From Saccharomycopsis phalli (lineage: Eukaryota; Ascomycota; Saccharomycetes; Ascoideales; Saccharomycopsidaceae): a stretch of DNA of 64,000 nucleotides. A model generated the notes under the pieces. It saw nothing but the letters and a program-made list of their open reading frames with translations. It was not told the DNA's origin and did not search any database. A program made the position numbers and the translations under genes. Below are positions 9,951 to 20,164 of this stretch, in pieces. The stretch lies in the NCBI GenBank assembly GCA_020342235.1, contig CP073218.1, forward strand, positions 124,001-188,000, given 5' to 3'. Positions within the stretch are counted from its first letter, which is position 1. Each line of letters begins with the position of its first letter.

Positions 9951-10177
9951 ATGTGATCGTTCGACAGCAATGCCAGTGAATACAAACTTGAAACTAACCC
10001 TGTTTTGGATGAAGGTGGATACACGGCTGCCTGCATTTACACATTAATCTTTAAACGCATCGTGAAATTTCTATACACGCCACAGAAGGAAACCACTAAA
10101 CTCAATAAAAAAAAAAACATGATAAAACATTTGCAGATTGCAACTTTGCAGATGGAATGGAGAGAGTCTCTCCAATT

Positions 10178-11707
10178 TCATCGAAGGTTGTATGGACCGT
10201 CGCCCAAGGCTGCTGGTGCCACTGCGATTCGGTTCTCGCCTGGTCTCTTGTAGCCCGTTCGCTTGGCACCTGGCCTTTGGCGAGACGACGGTCCTCCCAA
10301 GCTAAACTCTGGGTTAGAGTTGAGAAGCATGTCTGACCTTGATGGCCCCTTTTGTCGGGGTTGAGGAGGAGGAGTAAAGCCCTGGGGCTGCTGCTGCTGC
10401 TGCTGCTGGTTGTAATTTATTGAGTCGGCGTTGTATTGAGGCTCATTCTGATTGTTTGTGTTGTAAGTATTGTTATTTCCGCCCTGGTTTTGTTGGTAGT
10501 ACAATGGATTGGCACCTCTCTGCGAGACACTAGTGAAATCTGAGTTGGTGTCCAGTATGTCTAGTTCTTGGACTGGCCTCCCTTGACCATTGTCCCGGTA
10601 ATAACCGTCATTCCCATAGTAATTGCCTTCAGGCATCTGCGTCTCGGTCTCAGGGTACACACTGCTAGCGACCCTGGCCTGTGAGTCTGGGGTTGGGGCT
10701 TGAAAAGCGTAAGGATGACTGTTGGTGGAATTTTCCAATCCGTCGTGCAAAGGCACAAAACTAAAGTCGCCGCTGGTAGGATATGGAGCCTTATGCTGCA
10801 CGTTGGCGTGGTTGAGAGTGTTATTATAATACGGCTGATCCAAGTGCGGTTGTTGCATCCCTGCCAACTGCAGATCTGCAGTGGCATAACTCCCACTATC
10901 AGTGCCAAACTCGTTAATGACCAAGCCATTCTTACGTCGCGGAGGCAAAAACTCATTGGTGAAATCATTAGGAACAACCTTCCCAGCGGTGCTTTTGTTC
11001 TCATAGTACGAATCGTCGTTCACACTATGGACAGTGGTTTTGAACCCGTCAAACTTCTTCTCGTCAATCGGAGGAGGCGGCAAGTCACCAAAGATATCGT
11101 GAGAGCTATCAACTCTATCGATGGTGACCCGTTTGTTGTCCTCCTCGTTGCTTTCGTCGTCGTTGGACGTCCCCCCGTAAAACGCAGACAAGACGCCAAA
11201 CACCACCGACAACAACGGAAAAGCCGCCCCAGGGATTAATATCCAACTCGCCCATGTCACATGGGGATAAAAGAGAAGAAAGACAATAATCACTACAAGG
11301 CCCGCCAGTAGGAACGCAATTACCAACACCACAATCTCCAATGAAACAAATCCAACGGAGCGGATGGTTGAGCCGTGGGAAAGAACAGCTAACACGAAAC
11401 CGACCAACGCCAAAAAACACGCAATCGGAGTTACTATAAGAATCTTTGCCAATGTGGTTCGTATGCCTGCCTCTAATACCCAATCAGTCGCAGTGGACAA
11501 TTTGACAGGATCATAGTTGGCAGCTGCCTTTGCACACTTCCAGGAACCCTCATTAGACACGCAAAACCCAAGGACACCGTATCGAGTACCGTTTTCCTCG
11601 GCCAAAGATATGACTTTGGTCGCAGGCACTGATATCGTTGCTATCAAAAGGGCTGCAAATGATAAAAGCTGAAGCACCACAGGTGGTGTATGAAAACCTA
11701 GAGCCAT
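10178..11707 (-). CDS. RIM9: PalI/Rim9-family membrane protein of the alkaline pH pathway
   Basis: A 509-residue protein of the SUR7/PalI family. There are four hydrophobic segments: about 9-28, 84-108, 119-142 and 150-173. The first extracellular loop is the place where this family has a conserved Cys-containing motif (here GVLGFCVSNEGSWKC). A long cytosolic tail follows, rich in Asn, Gln, Pro and Tyr, with a polyglutamine run and basic stretches near the end. PalI/Rim9 helps the Rim21 sensor signal ambient pH to Rim101 from the plasma membrane. Filamentous-fungal and CUG-clade family members have long tails like this, whereas S. cerevisiae Rim9 is only 239 residues. A general SUR7-family role is the alternative. 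A TATATATA sequence lies about 62 bp upstream of the start. Confidence 0.8.
   Translation of the reverse strand: MALGFHTPPVVLQLLSFAALLIATISVPATKVISLAEENGTRYGVLGFCVSNEGSWKCAKAAANYDPVKLSTATDWVLEAGIRTTLAKILIVTPIACFLALVGFVLAVLSHGSTIRSVGFVSLEIVVLVIAFLLAGLVVIIVFLLFYPHVTWASWILIPGAAFPLLSVVFGVLSAFYGGTSNDDESNEEDNKRVTIDRVDSSHDIFGDLPPPPIDEKKFDGFKTTVHSVNDDSYYENKSTAGKVVPNDFTNEFLPPRRKNGLVINEFGTDSGSYATADLQLAGMQQPHLDQPYYNNTLNHANVQHKAPYPTSGDFSFVPLHDGLENSTNSHPYAFQAPTPDSQARVASSVYPETETQMPEGNYYGNDGYYRDNGQGRPVQELDILDTNSDFTSVSQRGANPLYYQQNQGGNNNTYNTNNQNEPQYNADSINYNQQQQQQQPQGFTPPPQPRQKGPSRSDMLLNSNPEFSLGGPSSRQRPGAKRTGYKRPGENRIAVAPAALGDGPYNLR
10388..10408 (-). repeat. CAG trinucleotide run encoding polyGln in RIM9
   Basis: Seven uninterrupted CTG units on the + strand, CAG on the coding strand, encode a glutamine run in the Rim9 C-terminal tail. 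Pure repeats of this kind commonly vary in length between strains. Read on the other strand they would be CTG codons, but that strand is not coding here. Confidence 0.9.
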
Positions 11708-12113
11708 TGTGGTGAATCAGTTTATAGTCTTTTAAAATGTTGATTTCAGTCCAAAATTTCTTCTGATAGTATATATATTCCAGGAGTGAAGTGCGTTTTC
11801 GAACGTGAAAATGCACTCTTCTGTTTTTTTTTTTATCGTCTATCAATTACCAAGTTATTGCCGCCGTGGTATGCTTTTATCAGCGCCACAGTTGGAAAAT
11901 TAGAAAATGTCCAAATTTGGTAATACAAACACAAATCCAGTCCCACGAATGGCCGGGTAAATTATATTTTAAAGATTACACGACAAGCAGATTCAGGTGT
12001 AGCGTCCGGGTTACCAATATGATCAACTAGCCGATAAGGTATTGAGGTACTGGTGCCCTGAGCTCTTAAACCTCCCGGATTGATTAGCGGAAAAGTCTTC
12101 AATTTTTTGCAAA
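11708..12113. other. Divergent promoter region, RIM9 and candidate spliced gene
   Basis: This 406-bp spacer carries a TATATATA element at 11770-11777, placed for RIM9. A poly-T run lies near 11824-11834. A Reb1-like CCGGGTAA sits at 11953-11960, and a near match CCGGGTTA at about 12006-12013. No open frame of interest was seen. Confidence 0.5.
11953..11960 (+). promoter_or_regulatory. Reb1-like site, RIM9 / small spliced gene
   Basis: CCGGGTAA in the divergent spacer, 153 bases before the ATG at 12114 and 245 bases from the RIM9 start. It is farther from a start codon than the other four copies in the window. Confidence 0.4.
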
Positions 12114-12369
12114 ATGGATAGGCGAATATCAAGTGTAAGTTCCTTTTTTAAACTTTGGATTCAAACAAGTTTAGTTGTTCCTGAGTCTACTAATGCTGCA
12201 AAAGATGGTCAAGATGGATCTAGAAGGTTTATTTCCTGTGAAAAAAGCACCACCATACTTTCCTCAAACACAACCATTGGCCAAAACGGCTGTACTGACT
12301 AAAGTGCTATATACCTGGGCTGCGTTGGCCGTGCAGCATGCGTGCTACATAATGGAAGAAACTATATAA
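12114..12369 (+). CDS. Candidate small two-exon gene, 62-residue product
   Basis: I do not recognise a family. Exon 1 (12114-12134) encodes MDRRISS. An intron follows at 12135-12204, with GTAAGT at the 5' end, TACTAAT at 12188-12194 and AAG at the 3' end. Exon 2 (12205-12369) continues in frame for 54 codons and stops at TAA. Use of the next AG (12212-12213) would also keep the frame and drop three residues. The product is basic near the start, then has PPYFPQTQPLAKT, then a hydrophobic stretch (TKVLYTWAALAVQHACYIM) that could be a membrane helix before an acidic end. A single-helix mitochondrial or ER subunit would fit, but that is a guess. The short branch-to-acceptor distance matches the MAF1 and NPT1 introns in this window, which supports a real intron. 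Confidence 0.5.
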
Positions 12370-12508
12370 TTGAATTCCTTGAAGTGCAGCAGCATGCAGT
12401 CGACTTATCATGATCTAATTTGAGTTAACACTAGTCTGCAGAGTAAAGCAGTACACTATTTAATTATGGTAGTTCCCTAGTTTCACGAAAACTTTCTACT
12501 TGGTCGCG

Positions 12509-13477
12509 ATGGATTTTCTTACAGTAATAGAGGAAAACAACGAGTTTGACAACACTAACATGTTCTCGGACAAGGAAGACATGGAGCTTCAATACCAAAA
12601 GAGATCTCCAGAGGAGATGTACAACAGTATTATCCACAGTTTGAATAAGACCAAAATCCAAGAACAGAGTGACCAGCAGCTTGAAGCTCTGACTTATAAC
12701 TCATTCTTAAACCTCTTTGAGGCGCGGAACACTGTAAATGATCGAATGATTATGAGTGTTGCAAACAGTAACAGCGTCAGCGATGAATCGGTGCCTTCGC
12801 GATTACTGACGGCTTCCACTGCCGTCAATTCAACCAACAATAATAATATATTTCACAAGCACTTTGCGTCATCAATAGTCTCGACTGTTTCCAGTGCAAC
12901 GGCGGTGTCATTGAATCGTTTTTCCTTCTCATCCCATGCTGTATACAAAAAGAAAATGGAAGAAGACGCCCAGCACATGGCCCGACAGGAAATTAACTTG
13001 GACTTTTATGACTTAACGGCAGAAGACTACAATGAGGTGCCTTTTAATTTCTCCTTATTATTTGATAAGGTGGTGATGATTGTGAATGTGGCATCGTTTT
13101 GTGGTTTTTCTAGACAGTATAACGAGCTTGAACGATTATATGAAAAGTACAATTCTAGGGGGTTTGAAGTAATTGCGTTCCCTTCCAATCAATTTTTGCA
13201 GGAACCAAAGTCAGAGGGCGAAATCGTTGAGTATTGCTCCCTCAAGTTCAATGTGCTGTTTCCTATAATGAAAAAGATACGGGTCAATGGACGAAGAACT
13301 AGCCCAATTTATGAATACCTCAAGAAGCAGAAGAAAGGCCTTATGCATTCGACAAGAGTGATGTGGAACTTTGAGAAGTTCTTGGTCGACAAACGCGGCA
13401 ATGTAGTAGACCGGGCTTCTGCCTTCAAGAAACCAAAGGAGTTTGAAGACTTAATAGTCAAGCTTTTGGAAGAATAG
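12509..13477 (+). CDS. Glutathione peroxidase-like protein with long N-terminal extension
   Basis: A 322-residue protein. Residues about 165-322 are a thioredoxin-fold peroxidase of the Gpx/Hyr1 family. The peroxidatic cysteine is C198 in NVASFCGF. Gln231 (in LQEP) and W286/N287 (in MWNFEKFLVDK) complete the usual catalytic set, and C243 in EYCSLKF matches the resolving Cys82 of S. cerevisiae Gpx3. The cysteine of the usual FPCNQF is Ser226 here. The first ~160 residues have no counterpart in standard ~160-residue Gpx proteins. They are Asn/Ser-rich with acidic clusters and look coding, with no in-frame stop. The frame opens at a TTG at 12500; the first ATG is 12509. It probably reduces peroxides using thioredoxin, or senses them. 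The extension might localise or regulate it. Confidence 0.85.
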   Translation: MDFLTVIEENNEFDNTNMFSDKEDMELQYQKRSPEEMYNSIIHSLNKTKIQEQSDQQLEALTYNSFLNLFEARNTVNDRMIMSVANSNSVSDESVPSRLLTASTAVNSTNNNNIFHKHFASSIVSTVSSATAVSLNRFSFSSHAVYKKKMEEDAQHMARQEINLDFYDLTAEDYNEVPFNFSLLFDKVVMIVNVASFCGFSRQYNELERLYEKYNSRGFEVIAFPSNQFLQEPKSEGEIVEYCSLKFNVLFPIMKKIRVNGRRTSPIYEYLKKQKKGLMHSTRVMWNFEKFLVDKRGNVVDRASAFKKPKEFEDLIVKLLEE

Positions 13478-14308
13478 GCATGTGTGCTGCGTTTATGATA
13501 CCTTTAGATGTTTCTACTCAAGAAACTGTACGCATTTGTTTTGTATAATTATTTCATATTCTCTATATTATTTAGTTGTTATGGTGGATTATTTTATGTC
13601 ATTGAGTTTTGTAAAAGTCAGAGCTGGAGTCAAATTATGGGTAACGTTTAATCCTTGAGTCGCACCAATATGCAGTGGTATTGTTATATCGATAATGATA
13701 ATGGGTCAAGCTGTACTCAAAAGTACGTCGCCAATGTTTCATATGCACAACCATAATCCAGATTTTCATTGTTGAACAAACTTAGAATTCACAGGTGTAA
13801 AGTGAATATTGAATTGGTTTCATGGTCTATTGTTCAAATCCTTTGTTACAGGATCTGATACCAGCGACCCTTTAATATACATTTGCCCACATTCTTTTTG
13901 CTCTGTTTGCTATTCATAGAGTAAGGAGCATCCTGGGGATTACCAATTAGAGTTCTTGCTACAATAGCAACGTTCCTTGCTATGGTTTCGTCGGAACTTG
14001 GAGGTGGTTGCTCAAGTCTTACAGTGACGATCGCGGATTCGTTAAAGATACTTTAGACCTGTATACAAAATGTATATTACAATGGGAATCTAGCCAGAAA
14101 GCAACTATAGTATACCCCACTAGAAACTTTTATTAGCAATGATATCAATCACAATTCTTTGCTGTTATTTAGTATCCGTAGATTTTCCTTTGATACACTA
14201 CCGCCTTGAGACTTTATTATTTAGGCACCTTGATAATTTTCTTTAGATCTTCAGGCGAGATTTCCCACATTGCTGAATTGGGAAACCCCACATGGCAGGT
14301 ATATCACA
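13478..14308. other. Gene-free convergent spacer between the peroxidase gene and PFF1
   Basis: This 831-bp AT-rich stretch lies between the stop codons of two convergent genes. I see no tRNA, no credible open frame and no repeat array. A 7-bp inverted repeat TTTCCCA ... TGGGAAA (14261-14285) lies just beyond the PFF1 stop, in what would be its 3' UTR. Confidence 0.55.
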
Positions 14309-17128
14309 CTAAAAATCAACGTGCCTCTTGCAGGTCACCAAGCCAGGGTACCGTTTAGTGTAGATAATATAGCCCGGGCTATACTGAGTGATTTCTTTGT
14401 AGGCAGGGACCTTGTCTGGTTCGCCCCAATAGCAGCTAATCGAGACCCCTAAAGAACTGTTCACGTTATTATATGCGCCATCATCATTCCATCGAGGAAT
14501 CCATTGTAACTCAACATGATAGGACGGCTGGTCCCAGCTCGTCTTATGGAGCTGAAACGTATCAATTCCGTGCATCCACTTGAAGCTCTGACTCCCGTCT
14601 TTGTTCTCCAGGTACCCGCTTGGGAGTCGCGAGAAGTCCGTGACCTTGGTATTGTTACCGTGAATCACCTTGACCAATCTCACTGGGGAAGGGGATTCGC
14701 CATACTGGTAGTTTGATGCATTGAAAAACATCACACAGTTTCGATTATCCTTGACGTTAATTTTAAACTCAGCGACGTACGGCTCATATGGCGAAACCTT
14801 GTCTCCGTCCTTATTGCTGTTTCTCAAGACATCAATAGTAATAAGTTCCTTTAATGTAGCATTGGAAAGATTTGGTGCAGTGGCCTCATATGCACATTTT
14901 TCTTGGCTCCTGGTGGTTCCTGAGCAGAAAACGTGCTGCCCAGTTTCTTTGACGCTTGGCAAATCCTTCAAGTAGTCTAAGTACCCTGATGCACCATACA
15001 CCTCGACAATCGGAGAAGCCAGAGCATCCAAGTCCAATTCCTGGTGGAAAGTCACCTTCAAGGGGTCATTGAATGTAAATGGGAACTTTGTGCATGCCGT
15101 GAAAGTACCAATGACAATAGTCAGCAATAACAACATTCTAGTGAGATAGTTCAACTTATGCACAAATGCCAAAACAGGAATCGACAACGTAATGGCAGCA
15201 TACTGGAGAAAGCGATAAAACTGACCTGCTGCTTCGTGCCCATCATGCGAATTTTGGTAAGTGGCATCTAGTAACTCATGGGCATTGAAATACACAAAGT
15301 ATATTGCCAAAGGAACTAGTAGAATATACTGGATAGACCAGTCGTATTCCAAGGACGAAATCCCAGCCCAAGTAGTTGGTGTAGGTTTTGGTCGAGTTAA
15401 AGGGCTGATATCTGAGGCTACATCATTTTCTCCTTCTTCTTCTTCTTCTTCCTCTCCTTCATCGTCTTGTTCGTCATCTTCACCCACTTCGTTGCCATCA
15501 GCCCCATCCCCAATATTTTCTATTGTGTGGGCTCTTAGTGTTGGATCTTCTGCCTCCAAAGCCACACGCTTTCCATCTCCTGGCTTCAAGGACAATACAA
15601 TCAACCCAAACACACTGCTACCACTGAAAAGTACATACAAAACTGTCACTAGCCATTCGCCAGTATTGTAACTACCTGGCTTTTCACGCACAGTGGCAAC
15701 CACAGTGGCGATCCACAATAACAAGGTTGTCTCCAAAAGAATCATGAGCTTCTGGTCATGTATTTTAAAGAAGCAGTTGAAGCTGTTCAATATGACGTAG
15801 TTAGAAAGCAAAAACGTCGATACTAGCACAACAAGTATTAAGTTGTAACTCCATGACACAATCAATTCATTTCGAAACCGTATGAATTCAGCTACCCAAT
15901 TGGTGAAGATCCCAGACGCAAGTAAACTAATTGGCATGCGTACAATCGACGAGAAAATAGAGCCTTGTAACTTCCAGGTGCGTCTGTTGGAGACTATCAT
16001 AAGAAGCACAATAAGCACGGTAGGAATCGCTACCAATAAAATAATATTCAAGAAATACAACTGGTCGAGCGGCATTATCACCAAGAAGCTTCCCAAGATA
16101 TCAAAGTATACAGCAGGGGTCTTGTTGTCGTCGATTTCTCGTTGCGACGACAAAGTCTCGACTAGAGCCAATGCGTTACTGAGCATATGGTATAAGGAGC
16201 CTCTGTTAGAGGTGGAGATCGAGTCCCTGTAGGTATGATACAATGATCTAGGCTTGTAGAAGGCAATGTCAAACCCTCGAAGACCCCTTTGCTCATATAT
16301 TTTATAGTCGGTTTGACTGCGCACCACTCCGTTGCTGAACCCTTGCTGGAACAAAGAAGACGCAAAAGGCGAAGGGACCAGCCGATAGTACTTGGCGATT
16401 CCGTAGTCGGTTGCTCTGAAAAGAATTGCGCGTCCACCGGCCCCGGTACCTTCTAAATTGACCACAAACTTTGTCTCCTTGGACCAAGGGTGGTAGAAGA
16501 AGGCCTCGGCGCCCAATAATCCAAACTCCTCGTTATTATTGAAATTGAAAATAATAGTGCGGATAGGCTGGATTCTGCTGCTGGAGTAGTGATCTAGAAT
16601 TCCGAGCATTGAAGCAATTCCCATGCCATCATCGGTGGTTCCATATGCAGTAGGCACACTATCATAATGAGCACTGAGCAATACTGCAGGCAAATTTGGA
16701 TCTCGGCCAACAATTTTAACATAGATATTACCTGATTCAAAATAAATGACTCGTGCGATCTTAGAAGCAGGATCAAACACATCGTGTTGTCGGAACAAGC
16801 TACTATTGCCATAATCGGTATCTGTCTCAATGACGTCAGGGAACCGCAGCGCATAAGAATTGACACGATTCCACAAATAAGAATAGACCTTGTCATTGGA
16901 ATGAGAAGTATAAGGGTGAGGCTCCTCGGATATCTTCTGCAAATCGTACCATGCCGATTCCAAAAAGTATGGAGATGGCACTGGTTCCTCTAATGCAGCG
17001 TACTCGCTGTAAATATCTAGAAGGAAAACACTAGCATATGTGATTAACACAAATAATGATAGTGAAGTCTTTCTGAACTTGAATATACCGCTGACAAAAT
17101 CAACTCCTCTTTTCCAAGAGTCACTCAT
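14309..17128 (-). CDS. PFF1: Vacuolar membrane M28 metalloprotease
   Basis: A 939-residue polytopic protein matching S. cerevisiae Pff1 (YBR074W, 976 residues). A signal-anchor helix lies near residues 20-35. The lumenal M28 peptidase domain shows its zinc residues: His in LLSAHYDSVP, Asp in GTTDDGMG, the Glu pair in NNNEEFGLLG, Glu in NLEGTGAGGR and His in SLYHTYRDSI. About eight further membrane helices follow, interrupted by a very acidic Glu-rich cytosolic loop, and the C-terminus is a large lumenal domain. I start at the Met at 17126-17128 (MSDSWKRG). The frame runs 30 codons further to 17218, but that would leave only 15 bp to DIS3 and would put the CACGTG at 17188 inside coding sequence. 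Confidence 0.93.
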   Translation of the reverse strand: MSDSWKRGVDFVSGIFKFRKTSLSLFVLITYASVFLLDIYSEYAALEEPVPSPYFLESAWYDLQKISEEPHPYTSHSNDKVYSYLWNRVNSYALRFPDVIETDTDYGNSSLFRQHDVFDPASKIARVIYFESGNIYVKIVGRDPNLPAVLLSAHYDSVPTAYGTTDDGMGIASMLGILDHYSSSRIQPIRTIIFNFNNNEEFGLLGAEAFFYHPWSKETKFVVNLEGTGAGGRAILFRATDYGIAKYYRLVPSPFASSLFQQGFSNGVVRSQTDYKIYEQRGLRGFDIAFYKPRSLYHTYRDSISTSNRGSLYHMLSNALALVETLSSQREIDDNKTPAVYFDILGSFLVIMPLDQLYFLNIILLVAIPTVLIVLLMIVSNRRTWKLQGSIFSSIVRMPISLLASGIFTNWVAEFIRFRNELIVSWSYNLILVVLVSTFLLSNYVILNSFNCFFKIHDQKLMILLETTLLLWIATVVATVREKPGSYNTGEWLVTVLYVLFSGSSVFGLIVLSLKPGDGKRVALEAEDPTLRAHTIENIGDGADGNEVGEDDEQDDEGEEEEEEEGENDVASDISPLTRPKPTPTTWAGISSLEYDWSIQYILLVPLAIYFVYFNAHELLDATYQNSHDGHEAAGQFYRFLQYAAITLSIPVLAFVHKLNYLTRMLLLLTIVIGTFTACTKFPFTFNDPLKVTFHQELDLDALASPIVEVYGASGYLDYLKDLPSVKETGQHVFCSGTTRSQEKCAYEATAPNLSNATLKELITIDVLRNSNKDGDKVSPYEPYVAEFKINVKDNRNCVMFFNASNYQYGESPSPVRLVKVIHGNNTKVTDFSRLPSGYLENKDGSQSFKWMHGIDTFQLHKTSWDQPSYHVELQWIPRWNDDGAYNNVNSSLGVSISCYWGEPDKVPAYKEITQYSPGYIIYTKRYPGLVTCKRHVDF

Positions 17129-17187
17129 TAGCCAGATGTGTAAGTACAATACTTTAGGCTCTAGCAATCTCTTCGAATCACATGACA

Positions 17188-17193
17188 CACGTG
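17188..17193. promoter_or_regulatory. E-box CACGTG between PFF1 and DIS3
   Basis: CACGTG, the Cbf1-type core, lies 40 bases upstream of the DIS3 ATG and 59 bases from the chosen PFF1 start, beside an AATCACATGACA stretch. The motif is observed; binding is inferred. Confidence 0.4.
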
Positions 17194-17233
17194 CCCGAGA
17201 GGTTAAAAATTTACACATTTAACCTACATCCCA

Positions 17234-20164
17234 ATGTCAACCATAGTGCCTAGAAAGCGACTATCTGATGGGCTTGTTGTGACTCTGAAAGTTTTTGTGA
17301 GATCCAGAAACGGTGGTGCTACAAAAATTGTCAATGAGCACTATTTGAGAGATGATATCCCATGTTATTCCAAGGCTTGTTCAACCTGTGCGACGATAGT
17401 TCAGCCCGATGCCAATGGCGAAGTGCCTAATTTTGTGTTGTCTGAGACCCCGTTATACACCAAGGAGTATGGCCATCACTACATTGTAGTTGACACCAAT
17501 ATCGTATTGAAGGCCATAGATTTGTTGGAGAATACTACCGCATTCTTTGATGTGATTGTTCCCCAGACGGTATTGGAGGAGGTTAAGAACCGATCTATCC
17601 CGATTTACGTTCGATTAAGGGGCCTATGTAAGGCAGAGGAAAAACGGTTTGCGGTATTTCATAATGAGTTCCTTGAAGACACTTATGTAAGCCGTAACGC
17701 GAATGAAACTATCAATGATCGAAACGACAGGGCGATCAGAAAAACTTGTTCATATTTGCAAAAGCATATCACCGATAATATTCGCAAGGGCCTCAAGACA
17801 ATAAATGTCGTGTTTGTGTGCAATGATAAGGATAACCGGAAAAAGGCAAAAGACGATGGCATCATCACCGAGTCTTTGGAAGGCTACGTTGGCAAGTTGA
17901 CCAATGGCAATGATTTATTAGACTTGATCCCTGAAACCTCGCCAACGTTTGACAGAAAGGAAGAAACTAAATTCCCAGACTTTTACTCTGCTGCCAGATT
18001 GATGGGGGGTGTCAAGAATGGCACATTGTATCAGGGAGCAATTAACATCTCGTCGTATAATTACATTGAAGGCACAGTGTCTACTCCTGGATTCAAAAAA
18101 CCCTTGCTAATTCTTGGACGGACCAACTTGAACAGAAGTTTCAATGGTGACCAGGTTGTTGTCGAATTATTGCCAAAGTCACATTGGAAATCACAGTCAT
18201 CTGAGATTGTGGAGGAAGAAACTTTGGATTCGAATGACAACCCGGATGATGCCGGGTTTAATATTTCAGATAAGGAACGGTTGTTATTGTTGAAGGAAGC
18301 ACAGGAATCTTCTGGTTCGAAAACCCAGCCTACTGCCCGAGTGGTTGGTATTACCAAACGAAGCTGGCGATTGTACGTTGGACAGATTGCTGAGAATTCT
18401 GTGGGGAAAGATATACATACCTCCAATGCGCCTAGAAACTGTTTTGTCAAGTTGATGGACAGAACGTTGCCAAAGGTCCGGATCCGGACCAGAAAAGCCA
18501 AAGAGCTTCTTGGTAAACGGATTGTCGTGGCTGTTGATTCGTGGAGAAGCACGTCAAAGTATCCAGAGGGACATTTCGTTCGGTCACTTGGCGAAGTAGA
18601 GTCCGTTCAGGCTGAGACCGAGGCTTTACTTTTGGAGCATGATGTCGAATATAGACCGTTTAGTAAAAAGGTTCTTGACTGCCTTCCAAAGGAAGGGCAT
18701 GACTGGAAAGTTCCGGAATTGCTTGACGGTGACGAATTTATTAAGCAGCGCAGAGATTTTAGAGATAAACTTGTGTGCTCCATAGATCCGCCTGGATGTG
18801 TGGATATCGATGACGCCCTTCACGCTAGAAAATTACCAGACGGAAATTGGGAAGTGGGTGTGCATATTGCTGATGTAACGCATTTTGTGAAGCCAAACAC
18901 GCCGTTAGATGCCGAGGGTGCATCCAGAGGAACGTCTGTTTACCTTGTGGACAAGCGAATTGATATGTTACCAGAGTTACTAGGTACTGATCTCTGTTCC
19001 TTGAAGCCATATGTGGACCGGTTTGCATTTTCCGTGATCTGGACATTGGATAATGACGCTAATATTGTCGATGTCAACTTCCACAAGTCGATCATCAAGT
19101 CCAGAGAAGCATTTTCCTACGAACAAGCACAATTGCGAATCGATGACCAATCGAACCAGGATGATCTCACCAATGGCATGCGTGCTTTACTTGACTTGTC
19201 TATCAAATTGAAGCAGAAGCGATTGGTTGCTGGTGCATTAAATCTTGCTTCGCCAGAAGTAAAGGTTTATATGGACAGCGAGACTGCTGATCCAGGGGAA
19301 GTGGAAATCAAGAAGTTGTTGGCGACAAACTCACTTGTTGAGGAGTTTATGTTGTTGGCGAACATCTCGGTTGCCAAGAAGATCTATGCGGCCTTTCCTC
19401 AGACTGCCATGCTCAGAAGACATGCGCCTCCTCCTGCTACCAACTTTGAGGTACTCAATGATATGTTGAAAGTACGTAAAAACATGCACATTTCTTTGGA
19501 GTCTTCCAAGGCGTTGGCAGATTCCTTGGATCGGTGCGAAGACAAGGAAGATCCGTACTTCAATACCTTACTCCGAATAATGGCTACACGATGCATGATG
19601 GCTGCTGAGTATTTTGCGTCTGGGTGCTATGGGTACTCTGAGTTTCGACATTATGGTTTGGCCACGGAAATATACACTCATTTCACGTCGCCTATCCGTC
19701 GATATTGTGATGTGGTTGCACATCGGCAGTTGGCAGCGGCTATTGAATACGAGTCACTTGATTTCAGCCATCGTGATAAGGATAAGATGGAACTAATTTG
19801 CAAGAACATCAACAAGAGACACAGAAATGCGCAGTTTGCAGGAAGAGCCAGTATTGAGTACTATGTTGGCCAAGTGATGAAGAACAACACCAAGGATTTG
19901 CACCAGGGTTATGTCATCAAGGTCTTTTCCAATGGAGTGGTTGTCATTGTGCCAAAATTTGGCATTGAAGGTTTGATTAAGTTGGAGAACTTGGGAGATG
20001 TCAACACAGCGCAATTTGATGGTGAGAAGTTTTCCTTGAGTTTTTCTGACCCGGCCGGCAAGAATAGAACCTTGTCGGTGTTTGAAAAGGTGACTGTTAA
20101 GGTGGAGTCGATCTTGGACCCAGTCACCAGTAAGAGAAAGGCACAGCTAGCATTGGTGGATTAA
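17234..20164 (+). CDS. DIS3: Exosome catalytic subunit Dis3/Rrp44
   Basis: A 976-residue RNase II/R-family 3'-5' exoribonuclease and PIN-domain endonuclease, the catalytic core of the RNA exosome in nucleus and cytoplasm. The N-terminal CR3 motif has C44, C49 and C52 (CYSKACSTC). The PIN domain runs about 80-215 with D87 in VVDTNIVL and further acids in LEEVKNR and CNDKDNRKK. Cold-shock folds follow. The RNB domain carries D518, D524, D526 and D527 in [16 protein letters not shown]. An S1 domain fills about 885-970 ([21 protein letters not shown]). S. cerevisiae Dis3 has 1001 residues. All catalytic residues that I can place are intact. I found no CTG codon in the parts I read. Confidence 0.97.
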   Translation: MSTIVPRKRLSDGLVVTLKVFVRSRNGGATKIVNEHYLRDDIPCYSKACSTCATIVQPDANGEVPNFVLSETPLYTKEYGHHYIVVDTNIVLKAIDLLENTTAFFDVIVPQTVLEEVKNRSIPIYVRLRGLCKAEEKRFAVFHNEFLEDTYVSRNANETINDRNDRAIRKTCSYLQKHITDNIRKGLKTINVVFVCNDKDNRKKAKDDGIITESLEGYVGKLTNGNDLLDLIPETSPTFDRKEETKFPDFYSAARLMGGVKNGTLYQGAINISSYNYIEGTVSTPGFKKPLLILGRTNLNRSFNGDQVVVELLPKSHWKSQSSEIVEEETLDSNDNPDDAGFNISDKERLLLLKEAQESSGSKTQPTARVVGITKRSWRLYVGQIAENSVGKDIHTSNAPRNCFVKLMDRTLPKVRIRTRKAKELLGKRIVVAVDSWRSTSKYPEGHFVRSLGEVESVQAETEALLLEHDVEYRPFSKKVLDCLPKEGHDWKVPELLDGDEFIKQRRDFRDKLVCSIDPPGCVDIDDALHARKLPDGNWEVGVHIADVTHFVKPNTPLDAEGASRGTSVYLVDKRIDMLPELLGTDLCSLKPYVDRFAFSVIWTLDNDANIVDVNFHKSIIKSREAFSYEQAQLRIDDQSNQDDLTNGMRALLDLSIKLKQKRLVAGALNLASPEVKVYMDSETADPGEVEIKKLLATNSLVEEFMLLANISVAKKIYAAFPQTAMLRRHAPPPATNFEVLNDMLKVRKNMHISLESSKALADSLDRCEDKEDPYFNTLLRIMATRCMMAAEYFASGCYGYSEFRHYGLATEIYTHFTSPIRRYCDVVAHRQLAAAIEYESLDFSHRDKDKMELICKNINKRHRNAQFAGRASIEYYVGQVMKNNTKDLHQGYVIKVFSNGVVVIVPKFGIEGLIKLENLGDVNTAQFDGEKFSLSFSDPAGKNRTLSVFEKVTVKVESILDPVTSKRKAQLALVD

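Larger units (their letters stand above)
9493..10177. other. Gene-free convergent spacer between DUG1 and RIM9
   Basis: This 685-bp stretch lies between the stop codons of two convergent genes. It holds the 21-bp tandem repeat at 9653-9725 and the perfect hairpin at 9924-9950, described separately. Short open frames here show no family resemblance and no coding-like codon bias. Both genes end here, so no promoter is required. Confidence 0.6.

Noticed and set aside
13850-13880. Possible tRNA-like or LTR-like fragment
   Set aside because: No B box, cloverleaf or terminal repeat could be found.
14222-14270. Reverse-strand peptide reading MWEISPEDLKKIIKVPK just beyond the PFF1 stop
   Set aside because: Protein-like but only 17 codons, with an upstream stop in frame and no clear splice path; probably 3' UTR chance.
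15428-15478. CTT-rich run resembling a microsatellite
   Set aside because: It is the coding sequence for the Glu-rich acidic loop of PFF1.
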